From NCBI GenBank assembly GCA_050951005.1, contig JBMNIP010000005.1, positions 1 to 64,000 of the forward strand: a stretch of DNA of 64,000 nt, read 5' to 3'. This DNA is from UMGS1519 sp050951005 (GTDB taxonomy: Bacteria; Actinomycetota; Coriobacteriia; Coriobacteriales; Eggerthellaceae). The notes below the pieces were generated by a model. It worked only from the letters and a program-made list of their open reading frames with translations, ran no database searches and was not told where the DNA came from. Positions 17,562-26,203 of the stretch are shown here, piece by piece (position 1 is the stretch's first letter; each line of letters starts with the position of its first letter). The position numbers were made by a program, and so were the translations under genes.

Positions 17562-18692
17562 ATGGGCTATGTAAAATGGAGCTTCGACACGCTGGATGGG
17601 TTCTGCCATGATGTCTTCCGCGCGTTCGGATTCGATGAAGGACAGACCGCAATCATCAAGGATGTCCTGCTGACAGCGGACCTTTTCGGCATCGAGAGTC
17701 ATGGCATGCAGCGTATGGTGCGCTATCACAAAGGCATCGAGAAGGGGACCATCCATCCTCATGCCAAGCCCGAGGTTGTGTTCGAGACGCCGGTCTCGGC
17801 CGTTATCGACGGCCACAACGGCATGGGCCAGCTGATCGGCCGTTTCGCCATGGAGAAGGCCATCTCCAAGGCGAAGGAATCGGGAGTCGGCATCGTCAGC
17901 GTGCGCGAATCGAACCATTACGGTATCGCCGGCTACTATGCGAAGATGGCGGCCGACCAGGGTCTCATGGGCTTCTCCTGCACGAATTCCGAAGCCATCA
18001 TGGTCCCGACGTTCGGCAAGAAGGCAATGCTCGGTTCCAATCCGCTGGCAATCGCCATGCCGGCCGACCCGTACCCCTTTCTGTTCGATAGCTCGACGAC
18101 GGTGGTCACGCGTGGGAAGCTGGAGATGTACAACAAGATGGGCAAGCCGATTCCCGACGGTTGGGCGCTTGACGAGAACGGCAAACCCACGAACGATGCG
18201 CCCCGCGTCCTGGCGAACATCGTCGGAAAGAAAGGCGGCGGCATCATGCCGCTCGGGGGATCGGAAGAATCGAGCGGCAGCCATAAGGGATATGGCTACG
18301 GCATGGTCTGCGAGATTTTCAGCAGCGTGCTTTCCATGGGCGTCAATTCCGATACCTGCTGCACCTTCGAAGACAAAACGGGGATCTGCCACGGATTCGC
18401 AGCTGTCAATCCTGCCTATTTCGGGAATCCCGAAGACATCCGTGCGCACTTTTCCGCCTATCTCGAGCGCTTGCGAGAAAGTCCGAAGGCCGAAGGCAAG
18501 GAGCGCATCTACACACATGGCGAAAAGGAGGTCTTCGCTGAGAAGGACCGCCGGGAGAACGGCATCCCGGTGAACGACAACACCATGGTGGAGCTGGCAA
18601 ATCTCTGCGCCTATCTGGATCTCGATTTTTCGTCGTACTTCCCGGGTTACCAGGTGGCGAAGGACTCGAAGTTCTTCGAGGGCAATTACTGA
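17562..18692 (+). CDS. Malate/L-lactate dehydrogenase-family (Ldh_2) NAD(P)H oxidoreductase
   Basis: Member of the Ldh_2 family, whose members reduce or oxidise 2-hydroxy acids (malate, sulfolactate, ureidoglycolate and others). The catalytic-His region IESHGMQR lies near residue 47, the family signature ESNHYGIAGYYA near 117, and the cofactor region GSNPLAIAMP near 155. 376 residues is slightly longer than the common 330-360. A strong AGGAGG precedes ATG 17562. The TSUP permease upstream hints at an anionic or sulfonated 2-hydroxy/oxo acid substrate, but that is inference. No membrane segment; cytoplasmic. Confidence 0.88.
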   Translation: MGYVKWSFDTLDGFCHDVFRAFGFDEGQTAIIKDVLLTADLFGIESHGMQRMVRYHKGIEKGTIHPHAKPEVVFETPVSAVIDGHNGMGQLIGRFAMEKAISKAKESGVGIVSVRESNHYGIAGYYAKMAADQGLMGFSCTNSEAIMVPTFGKKAMLGSNPLAIAMPADPYPFLFDSSTTVVTRGKLEMYNKMGKPIPDGWALDENGKPTNDAPRVLANIVGKKGGGIMPLGGSEESSGSHKGYGYGMVCEIFSSVLSMGVNSDTCCTFEDKTGICHGFAAVNPAYFGNPEDIRAHFSAYLERLRESPKAEGKERIYTHGEKEVFAEKDRRENGIPVNDNTMVELANLCAYLDLDFSSYFPGYQVAKDSKFFEGNY

Positions 18693-18719
18693 TAACCCCG
18701 CTTCGCATCTTGCCGGTTG

Positions 18720-18748
18720 TTGAGGCGGCTTACCTTGTCGGCTATACT
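18720..18748 (+). promoter_or_regulatory. Promoter of the secreted repeat protein
   Basis: TTGAGG at 18720-18725, exact 17-base spacer, TATACT at 18743-18748, 62 bases before the ATG at 18811. Confidence 0.7.
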
Positions 18749-18810
18749 CGAAGGTATCTACAGGGGCCGGATCCATGGTCCCGGGGACTGAAACTTTTGG
18801 AGGGAATGTT

Positions 18811-19590
18811 ATGACGACGATTGCAACACGCTCGCGCTTGCTCTTGATTGCGGCGTTGATGGCGGTGCTGGTGGGGGCCGCTCTGATGGCCTCTTCGACC
18901 CAGGCGTACGCTGCCACTTATAATCTGCCGCTGAATAAGACCAAGACGGTTACGTCCGCGAGCAACACGGCAACGAATTACTACAAGATAAAGGTCCCGG
19001 CACGCGGCTATCTGACTCTGACTATGAAGATCAAGGACCAATACCGCACTTACGGTTATTGGAGTATCTGGATCTGCAACGGCAAGAAGAAGAGCCTCCA
19101 GGGAAAGAAGGCCCGCAATTACTTCGAAGGAGACGGAGCCGGTGATGCCCGGGCGATCGGCGTGAAGAAGGGCACCTATTACCTGAAGGTCAAGAACTCC
19201 TCGGTCTATTCCTATTCGATCAAGGTGACCGAGACCAAGGTGAAGGGCAAAGGCGCTGCTAAGAAGGCCAAGGCCAAGAACTTGAAGCGTAAGAAGGCGT
19301 TCAAGGGCGTCGTGGCATCGGGGGAAAAGGCCCAATGGTTCAAGATCAAGAACGGCAAGGCGAGGATCCTGCATGTGAAGTTCGGCGGTAAGACCTATGC
19401 CGGCGGAAATTATGGCGGCCTGAAGGTGAGGGTATATTACAAGGGCCATAAGCTCGGCAGCGGTACTGTGAACAGCTCGTATCACACCGCCAAGCTGGAA
19501 TCCTTCCAAAAAGAGCCCAAGGGTACCTATCTTGTGAAGGTGTCCGGGTACTCTACAGGATCCGGTTTCTATACGCTGAAATGGTGGTAG
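18811..19590 (+). CDS. Secreted protein with two PPC-like beta-sandwich repeats
   Basis: Unrecognised secreted protein. ATG 18811 has GGAGGG nine bases upstream; starting at 18775 would put extra residues before the signal peptide. Residues 1-35 form a Sec signal peptide (Arg, then a Leu/Ala/Val core, ending near TQAYA). The 220-residue mature part is rich in Lys, Tyr and Gly. It has two similar halves: one near 37-145 with YYKIKVPARGYLTL and KKGTYYLKVKNSS, and one near 160-259 with QWFKIKNGKARIL and PKGTYLVKVSGYS. This is the pattern of pre-peptidase C-terminal (PPC) domains. No cell-wall anchor and no enzyme domain are seen, so it is probably released or held by charge. Function unknown. 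Confidence 0.8.
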   Translation: MTTIATRSRLLLIAALMAVLVGAALMASSTQAYAATYNLPLNKTKTVTSASNTATNYYKIKVPARGYLTLTMKIKDQYRTYGYWSIWICNGKKKSLQGKKARNYFEGDGAGDARAIGVKKGTYYLKVKNSSVYSYSIKVTETKVKGKGAAKKAKAKNLKRKKAFKGVVASGEKAQWFKIKNGKARILHVKFGGKTYAGGNYGGLKVRVYYKGHKLGSGTVNSSYHTAKLESFQKEPKGTYLVKVSGYSTGSGFYTLKWW

Positions 19591-19956
19591 AGGCATCGGC
19601 AGACGGGGTATCGGAATTCTCCGTGGTTGAGATCGAGGGCGTCCTGCGGGGCGCCCTCACTCATCTGAGAAGGTATCAGCAGGCGTGGGATGCCGCCGAT
19701 TGCGGGCGCTTCGTTTGGAATCCGAGATGAGGGGGACCCACGTCCCTCCCTCTGGAATGCCCGTTGAATAGTTTGACCGCGCGAACTGTTAATCAATGCC
19801 ATTATTTATTTTCTCTCGCTTTCACGTGCAATTACATGGCATTGGGGGGTACCATTGAACAAGATACGTGGAATATCGGGCGGTTGATATCAGCCGCTGA
19901 GATGCTGTTCAGCGGTATTTCCTCCCCGCTGCTGCGTCGGTAGGGAAAGGTGGCCG
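19591..19956 (+). other. Intergenic region before the GGDEF/EAL gene
   Basis: No gene is seen in these 366 bases. A hairpin GAGGGCG/CGCCCTC at 19635-19658 without a T run may end the upstream message. Further on are an AT-rich patch and a perfect inverted repeat AATGCCAT (19795-19802) / ATGGCATT (19836-19843) that could be an operator. No convincing promoter hexamer pair or riboswitch fold could be identified by eye. Confidence 0.5.
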
Positions 19957-22900
19957 ATGTCTGTCTACTACCTCAACGGACCTTCGGATTCTCAGAATTC
20001 CGGCGAATCTTCCGGTTTCGTTGCGTATCCTGCACCGCCTTGCTCGACTATCTGTTTCTATGCCGATCAGGATGGGGAACTGATCTACGTTGACGACGGC
20101 GCGCTGGAGCTTTTCCAGTGCCAGACGGTCGATGAGCTGATAGAGCTGACGGGCGGCACCTTCAAAGGCATGCTGGCATCCGACGATACGGCGAAGGCCC
20201 TGTTGGCGTACGGGGGAGGATCGGCATCCGAACAGGAGCAGCTTGCATCCTGCTCGTTTCGTATCGCCACGCGGTCGGGCACCTCTGTTGCCGTCGAGGC
20301 ATTCGGAAGGCGTTCCGAGGTGTCGGGCCGACCGGTGTATTCTGTGGCATTGCTATATTCCCCTGAAAATGCGACACGCTATTCCGATCACGAGCTGGAT
20401 CCCCTCACGGGGTTGTTGAACGGCGATGCCTTCCGTGCTCTGGTGGATAAGCGCCTGGTCCGCGATGTCGATTGCTCGAAATCCATCATCTATTTCAATA
20501 TCCCCGAATTCAAGCTCTACAACACAAGCCTCGGTCAGACCCAGGGCGATCGGCTGCTGCGCTTGTTCGCTGCATCGTTGGAGAACCATTTCGACGGCGA
20601 TTTGGTCTGCCGTCTTGCCGATGACCATTTTGCGGTGTACACCTACCGAAAAGAAGTGGGGCCCCTCATCGTCGACGTCCAGGCGGATCTGGAACCGTAC
20701 GGAGAGCCGCAGCCGCGTATCAATGCGGGTATCCGCTCAATCGCCCCCGGCGAATACCTGACCGTGCGCGACGCCTGCAGCCAGGCGCGTATAGCCTGTG
20801 ACGCGCTGAAGAGCCGGCCCGACCGCATCTATATCTCCTACAACGACGAGATCAGCCGCGATTACGAGCGGCGCACGTATATCAGCGCCCATATAGAAAA
20901 AGCTATAGAGGATGGCGATATACAGGTGTATTACCAGCCGGTAATCCGAACCCTTACCGGAAAGGTGAGCAGCATGGAGGCGCTTGCCCGCTGGCATGAT
21001 GGCAAGTACGGGTCGATCTCGCCCACCGATTTCGTTCCGGCATTGGAGGAGAGCAAGAAGATCCAGCTGCTGGATAGAGCTGTGCTCAACCTGGTTTGCC
21101 GCGACATACGCGACATGCTGGATCGCGGCATGGCCGTTGTCCCTGTCTCCTTTAACATCTCACGCATCGATTTCGATGTCGCGAATCCGTTTTCCGATGT
21201 CCAGGAAGTTGTCTCGCAATATGGGATTCCGCGGGAATATCTGCATTTGGAGACAACCGAATCCGTCCTCGCCGAAAACGAGGAGCGTGTCGGAGAGCAG
21301 CTGAGGATGTTCCAAGAAGCGGGATACGAAGTCTGGATGGACGATTTCGGCAAGGGGTTCTCCTCGCTTGACTTGTTGATCGACCATCGATTCGATGCGG
21401 TGAAATTCGACGCCTCGCTCTTACGCAACATGAATGATCGATCACGGAGTATCCTGGGATGCAATGTGACCATGGCGCAGTCCCTGCATAGCCGTACCAT
21501 TGTCGAAGGAGCCGAGAGCCGGGAACAAGTTGATTTCCTTCGCGATATCGGTTGTGGTTCCATCCAGGGGTTCTATTTCTCCGAGCCCAAGCCGCTTCCT
21601 GAAACGCTGGCCATCTGCGATGAGAAGGGATTGGAATTCGAAACCCCGAAAGAGGCCGACGTGTTCAATGCCCTGGATTTGATGTCGGTCAATCTGAACT
21701 CCTATTATTTCCTCATCCAACAGGAGGGGGATTCGATCCTCCCTATTTTCCTGAGCTTCAAGCTCTCACGTGCGCTCGATGCGCGCGGGACGTACGATCC
21801 CGAGAAGGCCGGTACGGTCATGCGCCTCCTTTCGTTCAATGATGAGCAGGCTCTTAAAGATCTGACGTCGCGGGCAGTCCAATCGAATGTACCTGTGGCT
21901 TTCACCAGCCATATGGATGACCGTCGTGTGCATGCGACTATCGAGCAGGTGGTGGGAAACGACGAATGCCGTCTGTTCAAAGTGGTGCTCCAGAACGGCA
22001 TCGCATTCGAGGATAAGCTGGTTTCGGTCAATGCCGAGCAGGTGCTCGATAGCCTGCTGCTTGCCGTTGACGGCTGTTTGCTGCTGAACTATTCGGACGA
22101 TACCGTCACGTTCTTGGAAACCGTATATCACGTTGCCTACAGCAGGCAGACCGTCGACGGGATGCGGTCGTTCGTGCGCGATATAGGCGAGAGGCTCGTT
22201 CACCCCGATGATCGAGAGCATTTTTATGCGCTTCTCGATGAGTCGTCGCTTTTCGAGAAGGATATGGTCCGTGGGGGCCGTCGCCTTTCGCGCCCGTTCC
22301 GTCTGCATCGCCCGAACGGCAAGAAGTACACCTCGTATATGTTTACGATTATCGTCATGCCGGAATCGGCTCATGGACAGGCGCTGCTCTGCATGCAGCA
22401 GCTCTCGTCCCTGAATCCCGAGTACCGCCGTAACGCCGATCGTGAGTTCTTCAATCGTTTCCTGAACAACGTCGTGGTCCGAGCTCTGAGCGAGACCGAC
22501 TACAACAACGGATTGCATCTGTTCATAGAGGGTATCGGCGATAGCCTGGCTGCCGACCGCTGCTATGTGGTAGAGCCGAATCAGGACGGAACCTATACCG
22601 AAACGTACGAATGGTGCGCCGAGGGCGCTGCCTCGATGATGAAGAAATTCGAAGGAGCGTACCCCAGCAGCCTGCCGGAATACCTGGCTCAGCATGATCA
22701 AGACACCCCGATTATCGTCAGCAGGAAGGACATCGATTCGGAAGATGGTGCGCTTGCGCGCTACTACATGGAGCGGCGCGGTGCTCATTCGCTCGTAAGC
22801 GTGCCCCTGGTGCTGGGCGATACGCGTTTGGGCTATATCGGAGCAGATAATCCGTCGCGCTCGATGTTCGAGGTCGTGCGTTCGTCCTTGGATATGATGG

Positions 22901-23442
22901 GGAAGTTCGCCGCGATTATGCTGCGAAACCGCGATACGCTTGCACGGCTCGATTACTTAAGCTTGCGCGACGACTTGACGGGTATCCTCAATCGCCGTGG
23001 CTTGGAGAACTATATGGCAAAAATCCCGGACGGTACCCGCCTCGAACTCGTGTATGGTGATATCAACAACCTTAAGCGGGTGAACGACCAGCTCGGTCAC
23101 GATGCGGGTGATGACCTGATCAAGCGCGCGGGCCGTACGATGCTCCAGGTTGCCGGCCGCGGGCATGTGTTCCGCATCGGTGGAGATGAATTCGCCATGA
23201 CATTCGAGTTGGGCGTGCACGATGATGGGGACGAGCCCCTTCGTAAGCTACGTGAAGCGTTCAAGGTGGCGGATATCGGCGTGGCGTTCGGCGTGAGTGA
23301 GATGATCATGCCGGTTTCCAATATCAACCGAATGATTGCCGAAGCCGACCGGCATATGTATGAGAATAAGGCGGCCATGCACGCTGAAGGATCTCGGGCA
23401 GGGTATCTGATGAACGAAGAGCGTGCCGGCAAAGCCAAGTAG
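19957..23442 (+). CDS. Multidomain GGDEF-EAL-GAF-GGDEF cyclic-di-GMP protein
   Basis: Large (1161-residue) soluble signalling protein. Order: N-terminal PAS-like segment (about 20-135); degenerate GGDEF domain (about 145-300), where the active loop reads ADDHF; EAL phosphodiesterase domain (about 305-560); an unassigned stretch and PAS-like segment (580-810); GAF-like domain (830-985); and a C-terminal GGDEF domain with intact RIGGDEF near 1073. The EAL domain keeps MEALARW, SFNIS, the ETTES glutamates, DDFGKGFSSL, a Lys in VKFD, VEGAES and IQGF, so it may be active. No inhibitory RxxD site precedes the second GGDEF. No membrane helix. A single-pass membrane protein gene follows after 15 bases. 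Probable product: bifunctional cyclic-di-GMP synthase/hydrolase. Confidence 0.92.
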   Translation: MSVYYLNGPSDSQNSGESSGFVAYPAPPCSTICFYADQDGELIYVDDGALELFQCQTVDELIELTGGTFKGMLASDDTAKALLAYGGGSASEQEQLASCSFRIATRSGTSVAVEAFGRRSEVSGRPVYSVALLYSPENATRYSDHELDPLTGLLNGDAFRALVDKRLVRDVDCSKSIIYFNIPEFKLYNTSLGQTQGDRLLRLFAASLENHFDGDLVCRLADDHFAVYTYRKEVGPLIVDVQADLEPYGEPQPRINAGIRSIAPGEYLTVRDACSQARIACDALKSRPDRIYISYNDEISRDYERRTYISAHIEKAIEDGDIQVYYQPVIRTLTGKVSSMEALARWHDGKYGSISPTDFVPALEESKKIQLLDRAVLNLVCRDIRDMLDRGMAVVPVSFNISRIDFDVANPFSDVQEVVSQYGIPREYLHLETTESVLAENEERVGEQLRMFQEAGYEVWMDDFGKGFSSLDLLIDHRFDAVKFDASLLRNMNDRSRSILGCNVTMAQSLHSRTIVEGAESREQVDFLRDIGCGSIQGFYFSEPKPLPETLAICDEKGLEFETPKEADVFNALDLMSVNLNSYYFLIQQEGDSILPIFLSFKLSRALDARGTYDPEKAGTVMRLLSFNDEQALKDLTSRAVQSNVPVAFTSHMDDRRVHATIEQVVGNDECRLFKVVLQNGIAFEDKLVSVNAEQVLDSLLLAVDGCLLLNYSDDTVTFLETVYHVAYSRQTVDGMRSFVRDIGERLVHPDDREHFYALLDESSLFEKDMVRGGRRLSRPFRLHRPNGKKYTSYMFTIIVMPESAHGQALLCMQQLSSLNPEYRRNADREFFNRFLNNVVVRALSETDYNNGLHLFIEGIGDSLAADRCYVVEPNQDGTYTETYEWCAEGAASMMKKFEGAYPSSLPEYLAQHDQDTPIIVSRKDIDSEDGALARYYMERRGAHSLVSVPLVLGDTRLGYIGADNPSRSMFEVVRSSLDMMGKFAAIMLRNRDTLARLDYLSLRDDLTGILNRRGLENYMAKIPDGTRLELVYGDINNLKRVNDQLGHDAGDDLIKRAGRTMLQVAGRGHVFRIGGDEFAMTFELGVHDDGDEPLRKLREAFKVADIGVAFGVSEMIMPVSNINRMIAEADRHMYENKAAMHAEGSRAGYLMNEERAGKAK

Positions 23443-23457
23443 GTGAAGGAGGATGAT

Positions 23458-23676
23458 ATGGCGCGGTTGCTGATCGTATTTCTTATCATCATCCTGATCA
23501 TGGTTGGTTTCGCGCTTGGCCAGAAACACGAGCAGTCGAAACTGGTGGACTTGGAACCAGATGAGGCGCATTCCGAGAAATGGGAAGCGCGTACCAAGCA
23601 ATCCCGTGCCGAGGCGGATACGGCTGCCGATGACGATGTCATCGATGTACCGCCAGAGAATATCGACCAGCTGTAA
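23458..23676 (+). CDS. Small single-pass membrane protein
   Basis: Unrecognised 72-residue protein. ATG 23458 has AAGGAGG at 23446-23452, so the site decides this start over the GTG at 23443. Residues 3-20 are a strongly hydrophobic helix (Leu/Ile/Val/Met), followed by a charged Glu/Asp/Lys-rich tail. It is co-transcribed with the GGDEF/EAL gene (15 bases apart) and ends before a strong terminator. Could tether or modulate the signalling protein; no direct evidence. Confidence 0.75.
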   Translation: MARLLIVFLIIILIMVGFALGQKHEQSKLVDLEPDEAHSEKWEARTKQSRAEADTAADDDVIDVPPENIDQL

Positions 23677-23719
23677 TCGGCCTGGTTCCGTCGATCTGTA
23701 TGCGAATGATGCGAAAATC

Positions 23720-23749
23720 GGGCCTGCAGGTCTTTCCTGCAGGCCCTTT
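23720..23749 (+). terminator. Bidirectional terminator
   Basis: Perfect 11-base stem GGGCCTGCAGG / CCTGCAGGCCC with a 5-base loop, then TTT. Sits between convergent transcription units ending at 23676 (plus) and 23776 (minus) and may serve both. Confidence 0.85.
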
Positions 23750-23775
23750 GGCAATGGCGCAACCTTGCTGCCTGA

Positions 23776-25168
23776 TTAGCGCTTGTCAGCAGATTCGGCG
23801 TCAGCGGGCGGCTGGGGAGCTTCAGCGCCACCACCCGACTGCATCTGATCGGGCTGGGCTGCAGGCGGCGCTGGTTGCGTGTGAGCCGGTTTCTCGGCGG
23901 ACGGCGTCGGTGTCGGTGCGGGAGCGGAAGCGGCGGACCCTGCGGTTGCCGTGCCCGCAGCGGTCTGAGCGGGCGTTGCGGGGAGCGGCGCGCCAGCCGG
24001 CTCGTGCTTCTCGTTTCGCCAGTGCCAATAGGTTTGGATGATGAATCCGAGCAGATAGATGTCGCAGCAGATGCCGACAATCGATCCGAGAACCGGGATC
24101 TTCAGCGCTACGGCAAAGATTAGGACCATCAGCAGGGAAGAAAGCCATACCTTCATGCGCGGGAAGGCCAGGCGTCCGATGGCAATGGCGGTAAAGGTTG
24201 CCGAAACGGTGGCGATGATGAATGCGAGCAGTCCCAGCGTTGCGCCCAGCCGCCAGCCGATGAGCGTGAACAGGCAGAGAATCGCGACGATGGGTATAGC
24301 GACAAGCGCAATCAGACCGGACAGCAGCATCGGGGCCGGATGCGTTTTCACCATGTCAAGCGAGTCTTCGAACGGGCGTGGGGTGCAGACCGCCAACATG
24401 ACGACCATCAGCAACAGCATTGCCAGGATGCCGATGAAGATCCCGACGAACCAGAGCGTTCCACCCACGGCCAAGCTTGCGCCCAAGTTTTCGGCGAGGG
24501 AGTCGTCGTTCTGCTTCTTCTGGAACGTGTAGTCGCCGATTTCAGCGGTTGAGGGGATGGAGGGCTCTTGCTCGGAGGCAACGGTGAGGGTGCCCTTGAT
24601 GGTAACGTCTCCGTCGATATTCACCGTCTCCGCGTCGACGTTGACATCTCCTTCATAGGTGCCGGCAAGGGTGACGGTCTGCCCACTGAGGCTGGCGTCC
24701 GTCACTTCATCCGCTTGGACATTGATGTCCTGGCCGGCGGTAGCGATGGTATCGGCCCGTACTCCGGACAAACTGATATCCTGTGCTGCGGCGAAGATAT
24801 TGCCGTTGACGATTGTGGAGTCAACGCTGACGGTTTGACCTGCTGCGAACAGATCGTAGGCAACGGCTGAGTCCAAGACATGGACTGTTTGTCCTGCTGC
24901 AAAGATGTTTGGCCCGGTCGTTCGGGAGAATTTCACGCTGTTGCCAGCTGCGAAGATATTGCCCCTTGCGTTCTCCGACACGCTGACGGCATTATCGGCA
25001 ATGAAGAGATCCTTGCCGAGAACAAGCTTGTCGCCGCCGTTACCCGATGCCGCCGTCATTATCGTCCCATGCGGAATGGCCCGAGCCGGACGCTGCAAAG
25101 GCGGCTGCGGGAACAAGCAGTGCCATCGCCACGGCGAAGGCAAGGAATAATCCAAGTTTTCTAGTCAT
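23776..25168 (-). CDS. Beta-solenoid (bactofilin-like) membrane protein, frameshift after signal peptide
   Basis: Unnamed surface/membrane protein. The ATG at 25168 opens a clear Sec signal peptide (MTRK, Leu/Phe/Ala core, ending AAAFA) that runs 42 codons to a TAA at 25040-25042. The main frame, overlapping +1, continues from about 25041 for 421 codons. Joining them at GGG-TAA gives a natural mature start and a 463-residue protein. The mature part has seven or eight repeats of about 20 residues with cores such as NIFAAGQTV and NVDAETVNI, i.e. a right-handed beta-solenoid like bactofilins. Four to five membrane helices and a Pro/Ala/Thr-rich tail follow. The start overlaps the SDR stop by 8 bases. 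Confidence 0.8.
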
Positions 25169-26030
25169 GATCGGGTCCTTTCGTAGAGGGACGGGGATAT
25201 GACGTGGCACAGGCCCGTTCGTAATAGGGCTCGACCACTTGCTTCATGCAGTCGCACTTCTCGAACAGCTTTTTCATCGCGTCTTTTCCGACGGGAAGCC
25301 AAGTGGGCATCGGCTCGGTGGCAGTCGATACTTCGTAAACGAGTCTGGCAACCTTCTCGGGGTCGCCGTATTGGCGGCCATCGTGGGACTGGCAGTATTC
25401 AAGGGCGCCGCGGGCGGGTGTACCGCTGTAGGCCTCCATCAGGTGCTCGGGGGTCTTCATCGATTGCGCCCCGAAGAATCCTGTTCGAATCATGCCGGGA
25501 CAGACGGCCATGGCTTCTATGCCGAAAGGTGCAAGCTCTTGAGCCAGGACCTCGGTCAAGCCTACGAGCGCGAATTTCGTCGTGTCGTAGAGGGCTCCGC
25601 CGGGATCGGTGGCGTAGCCTGCCATAGAAGCGATGGTGACGATGCGCCCGGTGTGCTGTGCGCGCATCGTCGGCAGAACAGCGCGGATGACGTTCATGGT
25701 GCCGAACACGTTCGTGTCGTAGATAGCGCGCGTTTCGGCATCGGACGTCTCTTCGAGGGCACCGAATATGCCATAGCCCGCATTGTTGAGCAGGATATCG
25801 ATACGGCCGAAATGATCGAGTGCGGCACTGACGGCATGCGCAATCGATTCGGAGTCGGTAACGTCGAGGGCGACTGGCAGCAGGTTGTCGGAAGGTCCGA
25901 ACGTTCCTCCGATCTTCTTCGGTGAACGTGCAGTGGCGACGACCGCATCGCCGGCATCGAGTGCGCACTGGGCGAAGCATGCGCCCATGCCGCGGCTTGC
26001 GCCGGTGATGAACCATACTCGTTGTGTCAT
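25161..26030 (-). CDS. Short-chain dehydrogenase/reductase
   Basis: NAD(P)-dependent oxidoreductase of the classical SDR family; substrate unknown. Cofactor motif TGASRGMG near residue 8 (the Arg favours NADPH), NNAG near 85, the catalytic Ser in IASMAGY near 138, then Y-x-x-x-K as YDTTKFA near 151, and PGMIRTG. 289 residues, with a longer C-terminal part than the 250-residue core. First gene of a minus-strand unit with the beta-solenoid protein, which starts inside its last codons. Confidence 0.92.
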   Translation of the reverse strand: MTQRVWFITGASRGMGACFAQCALDAGDAVVATARSPKKIGGTFGPSDNLLPVALDVTDSESIAHAVSAALDHFGRIDILLNNAGYGIFGALEETSDAETRAIYDTNVFGTMNVIRAVLPTMRAQHTGRIVTIASMAGYATDPGGALYDTTKFALVGLTEVLAQELAPFGIEAMAVCPGMIRTGFFGAQSMKTPEHLMEAYSGTPARGALEYCQSHDGRQYGDPEKVARLVYEVSTATEPMPTWLPVGKDAMKKLFEKCDCMKQVVEPYYERACATSYPRPSTKGPDHD

Positions 26031-26094
26031 GAGTCTTTCCTCTCCGGAATCCCCATTTCGAGTATAGGAAACGAGGACTTTTCCCTCTCGCTCG

Positions 26095-26122
26095 ATTATA
26101 AAGTAATGCTGATATTTAACAA
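26095..26122 (-). promoter_or_regulatory. Promoter of the SDR/beta-solenoid unit
   Basis: On the minus strand, TTGTTA (26117-26122), 16-base spacer, TATAAT (26095-26100), about 65 bases upstream of the SDR ATG. Confidence 0.65.
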
Positions 26123-26203
26123 TTGCCTAACATAGGTAACAAGTATGTCAAATAGTCGTTTCCCGGCTGTCCATTACTAGACAGGTGGGGCGCGTTGCAG
26201 TGG

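Noticed and set aside
19800..19956. Cyclic-di-GMP riboswitch before the GGDEF/EAL gene
   Set aside because: The conserved GEMM core elements were not found by eye; a covariance-model search would decide.
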